From an uncultured Bartonella sp. (lineage in GTDB: Bacteria > Pseudomonadota > Alphaproteobacteria > Rhizobiales > Rhizobiaceae), in the NCBI GenBank assembly GCA_946481695.1, contig CAMLON010000023.1, positions 1-22,738 of the forward strand: 22,738 nucleotides of DNA. Reading direction: 5' to 3'. Shown here piece by piece: positions 16,641 to 22,738 of the stretch (position 1 is its first letter; each line of letters opens with the position of its first letter). A program made the translations under genes and the position numbers. The notes beneath the pieces are model-generated. The model saw only the letters and a program-made list of their open reading frames with translations. It searched no databases and was not told the DNA's origin.

Positions 16641-17549
16641 TTATTTAGCCGGTTTTTCCGGTGCATTCAAAACTGCCGTGCATTCCTTAGGCAATTCCGA
16701 AACCATCATAATATGCGGCTTCGGTGGTGTGGTGGTCGTGGGCTTTTTGGGCTTTTTATCGGCCCAAGGCTCATCGGTAAACCACCAGGCAAGCGATTTG
16801 TCGCACCCGTCACCGGCTGTCACTTTGGGTTGCGGCTTGCAATTTTCAGAACCCGGTTGACATTTCAACCGGACATGGAAGTGCCAGAAATGTCCCCAAT
16901 AGGGGCGCACCTTCTGTAGCCATGAACGGTCGCCGGTCACCGTGTCGCATAATTGTTTTTTGATGCCCGGATGCACAAAGATGCGTTCGACTTCAGGGTT
17001 TTCTGCTGCGTCACGAATAAGAGCGGTGCGTTCGGGAGTCCATTTTTTCGGGTCGGCATAAAGCGAATCTTTTTTAAGCATAGATACGCCTTGCATATTT
17101 TCTCTTTCAGCCGCACTCAGGCGATGATCGGGCATGGGGGTGAGCCAGATATCCGCATCAAGCCCGATCTGGTGGGATGCGTGCCCGTTTAGCATCGGGC
17201 CGCCGCGAGGTTGCGAAATGTCGCCAATGAGGAGACCCGACCAGCCATCTTTGGCTGCCTGTCGCGACAATTGCTCGATAAAGCGTATGGTTGCCGGATG
17301 CCCCCAATTGCGGTTTCGTGAAAGGCGCATGACTTGCCAGTTCGGCCCGTCAATCGGTAGCGCTACCGCGCCATTAAGACAACCCTTGGAATAAAACCCG
17401 ATGGATTGTGCTTGACCGGCCGAGGGCAATTTGACATCGCCAAAAGCCTGTTTTGCCGGTTCGTCACTATGGGCAGCCGCGATAGGCAAAAAAACCGCTG
17501 CCAATGTTGTTGCCAAAATCCGGTTGAATGACTTGAACTTTGAAGACAT
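16641..17549 (-). CDS. mepA: Penicillin-insensitive murein endopeptidase
   Basis: MepA is a periplasmic zinc peptidase of the LAS group that cuts D-alanyl-meso-DAP cross-links in peptidoglycan. The longest frame begins at 17615, but the ATG at 17549 gives a proper signal peptide (MSSKFKSF followed by a hydrophobic stretch ending AAA-HSDEP) and follows an AAAGG site, so a 302-aa precursor is preferred. The zinc-site motifs are GHASHQIGLDAD (about 122-133) and HFWHFHVR (220-227). The C-terminal tail is Pro/Lys/Thr-rich (KKPKKPTTTTPPKP). It follows the GST-queG-epimerase cluster on the same strand after a 105-nt gap that contains a strong hairpin, so it may have its own promoter. Confidence 0.92.
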   Translation of the reverse strand: MSSKFKSFNRILATTLAAVFLPIAAAHSDEPAKQAFGDVKLPSAGQAQSIGFYSKGCLNGAVALPIDGPNWQVMRLSRNRNWGHPATIRFIEQLSRQAAKDGWSGLLIGDISQPRGGPMLNGHASHQIGLDADIWLTPMPDHRLSAAERENMQGVSMLKKDSLYADPKKWTPERTALIRDAAENPEVERIFVHPGIKKQLCDTVTGDRSWLQKVRPYWGHFWHFHVRLKCQPGSENCKPQPKVTAGDGCDKSLAWWFTDEPWADKKPKKPTTTTPPKPHIMMVSELPKECTAVLNAPEKPAK

Positions 17550-17624
17550 CCCTAACGCCTTTCGAACGCGCAAACTTTTTTCAAAAGCACAATAATTTAA
17601 AAACTTGTCACCCATCTCAAGCGC

Positions 17625-17653
17625 CTAGCCGCCTTTTTTAAAAGGCGTGCTAG
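17625..17653. other. Strong intergenic hairpin between the epimerase gene and mepA
   Basis: CTAGC-CGCCTTTT (17625-17637) pairs with AAAAGGCG-T-GCTAG (17640-17653), leaving one bulged base and a minimal loop. It starts 1 nt after the epimerase stop codon on the minus strand. No T-run follows on that strand. It may act as a transcript-end or mRNA-stabilising structure rather than a textbook terminator. Confidence 0.6.
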
Positions 17654-17654
17654 A

Positions 17655-18602
17655 CTAGAGCTTTTTATCCCAAAGATTATCCTTCCACATTGCCTCCAAC
17701 GCGGTTCGATAATCGGGATATTTCAGATTATATCCTGTTTTTGAGAGTTTATGATTCAATATTCTTTTATTATCACCATAAAAAGAACGTGCCATGGGCG
17801 ACATATCGGCCTTTTCAAATGGAACTTCTTCAAGATCGGTTACTCCCATCAATTTTGCCGCATAATGCATGACATCTTCAGGCGGTGCCGGTTCATTATC
17901 GACAATATTGAAAATGCCTTCACGTTTTGCCGAAGAAAATGCCTTGATAACACCGGCAATATCATCAACATGAATGCGGTTGAAAAACTGCCCCTTTTTA
18001 ATGACAAGCGTTTTGTTGCCCTGACTTAATTTCATGAAAGGATTGCGCGACGGGCCATAAATGCCGCCAAGGCGCAAAATGGCAACGGGGATATTGTGCT
18101 TGTTCCCGAAGGCTTGCCATTTCTTTTCCACTTCAAGGCGGAAAATGTTCCGTTTAAGCGAGGGGTGACAGGGGGCTCCCTCGTCAATCCAACCACCATC
18201 ATGATTGCCATAAACGCCAATGGTGGAAAGATAGCCTATCCATTTTAATTCCGGCATAGATCCAAGAATGTCGGGCCGGTTCAAAACTGCATCGCTCATT
18301 GTCTCGTCGGGTGAAACCGAAATAACAAGATGTGTTGTTGTTTCAAGCCGTTCAAAAAAAGTCGGGGTTAGCGCGTCAAAAAGAAACGGTTCGATATTGG
18401 CGCTTACGAGAGAGGAGAATTTTTCTTTTGTGCGTGTGGTGCCGCAAATCCGGCTTTTTGTGGCAGAAGGCGCGGTGTCTGATGTGTTGGCAACAGGGGC
18501 GCCATAAAGAGAGGCGAAGGCGCGAGCAGAATAGCCGGCACCAAGCATCGTGAATTGTTCCGGTGCTTTTTCGTTTTTCGTTATCCGTTTCACTCTTCCC
18601 AT
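17655..18602 (-). CDS. NAD(P)-dependent epimerase/dehydratase-like protein (YeeZ type)
   Basis: An atypical extended short-chain dehydrogenase-like protein of 315 aa. The Rossmann signature GAGYSAR is at residues 21-27, followed later by the strand and loop YLSTIGVYGNHDGGW and by RLGGIYGP and NRIHVDDIA, which are typical of this family. The usual YxxxK catalytic pair is not evident, as in YeeZ-like members, so the substrate is unknown. The ATG at 18602 overlaps the end of queG by 13 nt, with AAAGG immediately in front of it. That spacing is poor, and an internal ATG at 18548 (MLGAGYS) is a less likely alternative because it would leave almost nothing before the Rossmann strand. It is co-transcribed with queG. 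Confidence 0.85.
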   Translation of the reverse strand: MGRVKRITKNEKAPEQFTMLGAGYSARAFASLYGAPVANTSDTAPSATKSRICGTTRTKEKFSSLVSANIEPFLFDALTPTFFERLETTTHLVISVSPDETMSDAVLNRPDILGSMPELKWIGYLSTIGVYGNHDGGWIDEGAPCHPSLKRNIFRLEVEKKWQAFGNKHNIPVAILRLGGIYGPSRNPFMKLSQGNKTLVIKKGQFFNRIHVDDIAGVIKAFSSAKREGIFNIVDNEPAPPEDVMHYAAKLMGVTDLEEVPFEKADMSPMARSFYGDNKRILNHKLSKTGYNLKYPDYRTALEAMWKDNLWDKKL

Positions 18603-19720
18603 TCCTTTAACACATCGGGGTCTGAAGAGAATGTTATAGAACGCTTTGCCAATTCATCAAATTCGGCTTTTGTGAAGAGTTGTTTCAAGGCCCAGACAGC
18701 CATACCGGCAACAAGCGGGTCGGGATCCTTCAAATGCGGCTTTACCACACTGACGAGTTTTCGGTCGGCGCTGTTTCCCGCAGCAATCAGACAATTGCGG
18801 ATGAAGCGGTTGCGCCCGATGCGTTTGACCGGCGAAGCGGTAAAAAACGAACGGAAGGCCGCATCATCAAGTTTCAAAAGAAAATCGAGTTTCGGGGCAA
18901 TCAAGTCTTCTCGTGCTTTGAGTTTGATTTCTCGTGTCGTTCGGGCAAACTTGTTCCACGGGCAGGCGGAAAGGCAATCATCACAGCCATAAATGCGGTT
19001 GCCGATGGCTTTACGGAATGAAAGCGGGATTTGCTTTTTGAGTTCGATGGTCAGATAGGAGATGCAGCGGCGTGCATCGAGCTGATAAGGGGCGGGAAAG
19101 GCATGGGTAGGGCAGGCGGAAAGACAGGCGTGACAGGAACCGCAATGGTCGACTTCCGGCTGATTAAAAGGGAGTTCAACATTGGTGAAAATGGAACCGA
19201 GAAAAAGCCACGAACCGAATTCGCGGCTCACAAGATTTGTGTGCTTTCCCTGCCAGCCAAGGCCGGCAAGTTGGGCAAGCGGTTTTTCCATAACCGGCGC
19301 GGTATCGACAAACACTTTGACATCACCCCCGAAACGCGAAACAAAGCGCGAGGCTATCTGCTTGAGACGCCCTTTTATCAATTCATGATAATCGCGATGG
19401 CGGGCATAATAGGAAATATTTCCCGAGCTTTTGTCGGGTCTCTGGTGGAATTCATGTGCGTCCGGCCCGTAATTCATCGCAAGCATAATGACCGATTTGA
19501 CGTCCGGCCATAAATTCACAGGTTCCATACGCCGTCTGGCCGTCTCAAGCATCCATTCCATCGTGCCGTGATAGCCGTGGTGCAAGGCTTCGACAAGGTG
19601 ATGGGCTGCTTTTTGATTGTTGGAACCGGTGATCGCAATGGCATCAAAACCAAGGGCTGCGGCTTCTTTAACCAGAAAATCCTTGAGTTTTGCTTTGTCC
19701 TTAGAAGTCGAGATCGGCAT
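18590..19720 (-). CDS. queG: Epoxyqueuosine reductase
   Basis: QueG performs the last step of queuosine synthesis, reducing epoxyqueuosine to queuosine in tRNA with cobalamin and two [4Fe-4S] clusters. The catalytic Asp is in VDTAPVMEK (about residue 139). Cluster cysteines lie in CGSCHACLSACP (193-204), RRCISYL (C219) and CDDCLSACPWNKFA (246-259). The C-terminus (LKDPDPLVAGMAVWALKQL) is HEAT-like, as in QueG. A TTG six codons upstream (19738) is also in frame. I prefer the ATG at 19720 (376 aa) because the N-terminus then matches the family better; neither start has a strong ribosome-binding site. It overlaps the end of the GST gene and the start of the epimerase gene. Confidence 0.93.
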   Translation of the reverse strand: MPISTSKDKAKLKDFLVKEAAALGFDAIAITGSNNQKAAHHLVEALHHGYHGTMEWMLETARRRMEPVNLWPDVKSVIMLAMNYGPDAHEFHQRPDKSSGNISYYARHRDYHELIKGRLKQIASRFVSRFGGDVKVFVDTAPVMEKPLAQLAGLGWQGKHTNLVSREFGSWLFLGSIFTNVELPFNQPEVDHCGSCHACLSACPTHAFPAPYQLDARRCISYLTIELKKQIPLSFRKAIGNRIYGCDDCLSACPWNKFARTTREIKLKAREDLIAPKLDFLLKLDDAAFRSFFTASPVKRIGRNRFIRNCLIAAGNSADRKLVSVVKPHLKDPDPLVAGMAVWALKQLFTKAEFDELAKRSITFSSDPDVLKEWEE

Positions 19721-20393
19721 AATGCGTGCTCGGAGCAATGCCTCTTATGCGATCATTCAAAAGCGGACGGAACGAGGGTCTCGATTTGATGCGCATATAC
19801 CAGTCGCGCGAGGCAGGAAAGGATTTCCAGTCGATTTCTCCCATAAAATCAAGGACAGAAAGTGAAGCGGCGGCCGCAAGATCGGCATAGGAAATGGAAT
19901 TTCCGGCAAGCCAATCACGCGAGGCGGAAAGCCATTCCAGATATTTCATATGCGGACGGATATTGGCACGGGCATTGCGCAAGGTTTGTGAATCGGGCGC
20001 GCCACCTCCCTGTGCCAGCGGAATTTCACGTTTATAAATACGCTCGCGTACAATGTGACGGGTGACTTCACTTTCAAGCTTCGTTAAAAACCATTCGGTG
20101 AGGCGGCGCACCTCTGCGCGTTCGAGCGGGTTTTCGGGAAAGAAGCGCTGGTCGCGACGCAAGCCACCACGCGTTTCATCAAGATATTCATAAATGACAT
20201 AGGCACCACAAAGCGGCACTTCCCGCTCGGCTAACAATACCGGTACGTTGCCTGCCGGATTAAGCACAAGAAACTCGCGCCGGCGCGCCCATTCATGCTC
20301 TTCGATAAGGTTGGTGGCAACATCATATTCGTTAAGGATGAGCCGCACAAAACGGGAAGAAGAGGACATCGGATGATGAAAAAGCGTTAGCAT
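19701..20393 (-). CDS. Glutathione S-transferase family protein
   Basis: A 230-aa cytoplasmic protein with the two-domain GST layout. The N-terminal thioredoxin-like domain has SSSSRFVRL as the active-site region and NPAGNVPVLL with the cis-Pro loop. The helical C-terminal domain carries WLAGNSISYADLAAAASLSVLDF, given here as WLAGNSISYADLAAA then ASLSVLDF, the conserved N-capping box region. The substrate cannot be told from sequence. Its 3' end overlaps the queG start by 20 nt, a pairing that suggests co-expression with queG. No strong ribosome-binding site precedes the ATG at 20393; a candidate promoter lies just upstream. Confidence 0.9.
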   Translation of the reverse strand: MLTLFHHPMSSSSRFVRLILNEYDVATNLIEEHEWARRREFLVLNPAGNVPVLLAEREVPLCGAYVIYEYLDETRGGLRRDQRFFPENPLERAEVRRLTEWFLTKLESEVTRHIVRERIYKREIPLAQGGGAPDSQTLRNARANIRPHMKYLEWLSASRDWLAGNSISYADLAAAASLSVLDFMGEIDWKSFPASRDWYMRIKSRPSFRPLLNDRIRGIAPSTHYADLDF

Positions 20394-20427
20394 GACAACT
20401 CTGGGTTTTTAACAAACTTCAAAAGAC

Positions 20428-20456
20428 CTTATAGAACCCATTTCGGGGAAGAACAA
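20428..20456 (-). promoter_or_regulatory. Candidate promoter of the GST-queG-epimerase cluster
   Basis: On the minus strand a -10-like TATAAG (plus 20428-20433) follows a weak -35 TTGTTC (20451-20456) with 17-nt spacing. It lies 35 nt before the GST start codon. The -35 matches consensus only partly, so confidence is modest. Confidence 0.4.
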
Positions 20457-20923
20457 GAAAGGGAACCACGAAGCGGACCTGTTGCAATAGTCATGCTTAA
20501 TCAATTGTAAAATACGACAAAAAATCGTTCTGCAACGTTAATAATTTTTAAAACGGAATGAACAAACCGGATAACTTAAGAAAAACCGGTCATGGGATGT
20601 CGCGAGGTTCAGGATATTTTGTTTTTCCCGCCAAAATTTCTTCGAAATTTCAACTTTAGGTAGTAGCCTTACCCGTAAAAAGTGTTTTTCGGACAAGGGC
20701 CAAAGCCGGTTTTTAAAAAGGGGATGATGGTTTTCGAAAAGATTTTTTAAAAATGCATGCAGGATTTTTTAAAAAAAGAAAGCGATTTTTCAGGAGCCGG
20801 CCTTTAAATGAACGGGGTTCGGAGATGAGACTTTGAGTGCAAACGGTGTCGAGTGCCAAAACGATTTTTGCTTGGGGTTTTGTGATGTGTATTTTTGCCG
20901 GCCACATTTGAAACCGACATCGG

Positions 20924-20990
20924 ACAAAAGTTGACGGGGCAAAACATGATGGTTCAAAACTTGCGTCGTGCAAAATCTAAAGAGCAAAAC
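20924..20990. repeat. Short repeat of about 15-bp period right after engB
   Basis: On the plus strand the motif CAAAA starts at 20925, 20940, 20955, 20971 and 20985 (spacing 15, 15, 16, 14). On the minus strand this is GTTTTG/ATTTTG recurring from the engB stop codon onward. The bases between are poorly conserved (for example CCCCGTCAAC, AACCATCATG). It resembles the 15-bp array upstream of gpmA in period but not clearly in sequence. Confidence 0.5.
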
Positions 20991-21647
20991 TTATCGGGCA
21001 AGCGGATTGGCGGCCTCTAAAATGGTTTCTCTCAAATCATCAAGGCCTATTCCTTTTTCGGAAGAGGTGGCAATGATATGGGGAAAAGCGGCGGGGCGTT
21101 TGACGATTACCTTGTGGGTGTTATCAATCAATTTTTGAAGTTCGGCCGGTTTGATTTTGTCGATTTTTGTAAGAACAATCTGATAGGAAACGGCTGCCTT
21201 ATCAAGAAGGGTCAGCACATCCTGATCGTTCTTTTTGATGCCATGGCGGGCATCAATGAGCACATAGACACGCTTCAAAGTAGTGCGGCCGCGCAAATAG
21301 TCGAAAATAAGCTTTGTCCATTGGTCGACCTGCGCTTTCGGTGCTTCGGCAAAGCCATAGCCCGGCATATCGACAAGTGCAAGCGGCGGCAAATCATCCA
21401 CAGTGCCGGCAAAGCCGTCCGGCACAAAATAGTTGAGCTCCTGTGTGCGACCCGGGGTGTTCGACGTGCGGGCAAGTCCTTTATGGCCGACAAGCGCATT
21501 GATGAGCGAGGATTTGCCGACATTGGAACGGCCGGCAAAGGCAATCTCGGCGGGCCCTTCGGGCGGCAGAAACTTCATTGCCGGTACACCGCGGATAAAA
21601 ATCCAGTTACGGGCAAAAAGTCCCGCCAATGCAGGACTGTCTGTCAC
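20991..21647 (-). CDS. engB: Ribosome-biogenesis GTP-binding protein EngB/YsxC
   Basis: An essential GTPase in the TrmE-Era-EngA-EngB group, acting in 50S ribosome assembly. G1 GRSNVGKSS is at residues 39-47, G3 DMPGYG at 93-98, G4 TKID at 160-163 and G5 TSSEKG at 194-199; G2 lies in the TSNTPGRTQ segment (61-69). At 218 aa it is of normal length. The start is a GTG directly after the yidC stop codon (TAA-GTG), so it is very likely translationally coupled to yidC. The yidC-engB order is conserved in Rhizobiales. Confidence 0.95.
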   Translation of the reverse strand: MTDSPALAGLFARNWIFIRGVPAMKFLPPEGPAEIAFAGRSNVGKSSLINALVGHKGLARTSNTPGRTQELNYFVPDGFAGTVDDLPPLALVDMPGYGFAEAPKAQVDQWTKLIFDYLRGRTTLKRVYVLIDARHGIKKNDQDVLTLLDKAAVSYQIVLTKIDKIKPAELQKLIDNTHKVIVKRPAAFPHIIATSSEKGIGLDDLRETILEAANPLAR

Positions 21648-22738
21648 TTATTTGGTCTCTTTCTTCGGTTTCTTTTTGAAGATGGCTTTGAGATTGTCCC
21701 AAAGTTCGATCTTTGCACCCTGACTTTTCATGATGATTGCCTGCTGGCAGATCGACAGCGTGTTGTTCCATGCCCAGTAAATAACAAGGCCGGCAGGAAA
21801 AGAGGCGAGCATGAAGGTAAAGACAATTGGCATCCATGTAAAAATCATGGCCTGTGTCGGGTCGGGCGGTGTCGGGTTCATGCGCATTTGCAAGAACATG
21901 GTGATACCCATAATGACAGGCCACGCGCCGATCATCAAAAATGCCGGAACATTATAGGGAAGCCAACCGAACAGATTGAAGAGCGAGGTCGGGTCAGGGG
22001 CTGCAAGGTCCTGAATCCAGCCAAAGAACGGCGCATGGCGCATTTCAATGGTGATATAGAGCACTTTATAAAGGGCAAAGAAAATCGGGAATTGCACCAG
22101 TAGCGGCCAGCAACCGGCAAGCGGGTTGATTTTCTCGGTTCTATAAAGCTCCATAATGGCTTGTTGTTGCTTGACCTTGTCATCGGCATATTTGGTGCGA
22201 ATTTCCATCATTGCCGGCTGCACAACCTTCATGCGAGCCATGGACTTGTACGACTTGTTGGCAAGCGGGAACAAAACTGCCTTCAGGATGACAGTGACAA
22301 GCAGAATGGCAACACCAAAATTGTTGGTGAGCTTAAAGAGAATGTCGATCAAAGCAAACATCGGCTTGGTGATGATCGAGAACCAGCCCCAGTCAATCAG
22401 CAATTCGAATTTTAAAATTTTGAGATTATCCTGATAGGCATTGATGGTTTCAACGCGTTTTGCACCGGCAAACAAATGATTGGTAATGGTTTCGGTTGCA
22501 CCGGAAGCAACGGTGATGACCTTGCCGGTCAAATCCGACTGGTAATGGGTGGAAAGACGGTCGAAATAGACAAAACGGCTCGTATATTCCTCATCCTGCG
22601 GAGGAATAGCAGCAACGGCCCAATATTTGTCGGTGATGCCGATAAAGCCGCCTTTGACCTTGTCGAAAACCATTTTCTTTTCATTTGCCGCATCGGGCTT
22701 CAAATCTTTCAATGCGGAATATTTTTCTTCCTTGAGGC
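21648..22738 (-). CDS. yidC: Membrane protein insertase YidC (3' part)
   Basis: YidC inserts and folds inner-membrane proteins, alone or with SecYEG. The frame is open to the right edge of the window (it reads [12 protein letters not shown] at the edge), so the N-terminal membrane anchor and part of the periplasmic domain are missing; about 363 residues are present. The periplasmic beta domain comes first ([16 protein letters not shown]). The conserved core follows: the hydrophobic segment [19 protein letters not shown], the cytoplasmic loop [12 protein letters not shown] then QPAMMEIR, then [19 protein letters not shown] and further membrane helices. The tail is Lys-rich (KKKPKKETK). In the groove position where E. 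coli has Arg this protein has Lys (ILKAVLFPL). Confidence 0.95.
   Translation of the reverse strand, partial: LKEEKYSALKDLKPDAANEKKMVFDKVKGGFIGITDKYWAVAAIPPQDEEYTSRFVYFDRLSTHYQSDLTGKVITVASGATETITNHLFAGAKRVETINAYQDNLKILKFELLIDWGWFSIITKPMFALIDILFKLTNNFGVAILLVTVILKAVLFPLANKSYKSMARMKVVQPAMMEIRTKYADDKVKQQQAIMELYRTEKINPLAGCWPLLVQFPIFFALYKVLYITIEMRHAPFFGWIQDLAAPDPTSLFNLFGWLPYNVPAFLMIGAWPVIMGITMFLQMRMNPTPPDPTQAMIFTWMPIVFTFMLASFPAGLVIYWAWNNTLSICQQAIIMKSQGAKIELWDNLKAIFKKKPKKETK

Larger units (their letters stand above)
20394..20990. other. Gene-free spacer between the GST gene and engB
   Basis: About 600 bp. A minus-strand frame at 20713-20973 lacks a ribosome-binding site and is rich in Phe, Lys and Ser, as expected of non-coding DNA with long A/T runs. 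Besides the candidate promoter and the GTTTTG repeat next to engB, there is a direct repeat of GATTTTTTAAAAA at 20741-20753 and 20763-20775. No RNA gene was recognised. Confidence 0.5.

Noticed and set aside
20713..20973. 86-aa minus-strand ORF downstream of engB
   Set aside because: No ribosome site; the translation follows A/T runs and the GTTTTG repeat.

Overview
The window looks like a chromosomal segment of an alphaproteobacterium of the order Hyphomicrobiales (Rhizobiales). The evidence is the protein sequences: a short 205-residue GpmA beside DapB, Glk, MepA, QueG with a glutathione transferase, and YidC-EngB. Base composition is intermediate and several spacers are long and decayed. 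This fits a Bartonella-like, host-associated lineage, perhaps the bee-gut group, better than Brucella or Rhizobium. That placement is inference from protein style and was not checked by a search.

Left part (1-5320): accessory DNA. A spacer rich in hairpins and a 23-codon leader-like ORF precede a type III restriction-modification operon. Mod (618 aa) and Res (874 aa) are both intact and separated by 2 nt. The operon lies on the 3' side of a tRNA-Leu(CAG) gene, the usual place for an integrated island. A fragment that looks like the 3' end of a gene survives between Res and the tRNA.

Middle (5406-9866): about 1.1 kb without a clear gene, made of three kinds of degenerate direct repeat. The last is a 17-unit, 15-bp array. 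Read on the minus strand it resembles a decayed x-D-I-T-L pentapeptide repeat. Next come a minus-strand dapB-gpmA operon with a clear terminator, a 210-aa orphan on the plus strand, and a 50-codon minus-strand ORF that is probably a gene remnant or a small protein.

Autotransporter locus (9813-14624, minus): one large type V secretion protein of 1412 aa. It has a signal peptide, a Gly-rich passenger of about 12 repeats, an Asp/His/Gly linker and a C-terminal beta-barrel. Its last codons are repeated twice more downstream in 202-bp tandem units, before the probable terminator. This is the most unusual structure in the window.

Right part (15517-22738, minus): conserved housekeeping genes. These are glk, mepA, a GST-queG-epimerase cluster with overlapping genes, then engB and the 3' part of yidC, which runs off the right edge. 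A 600-bp gene-free spacer lies between engB and the GST gene and starts with another short repeat of about 15-bp period. Almost all housekeeping genes here are on the minus strand. The accessory genes (mod, res, the 210-aa orphan) are on the plus strand.
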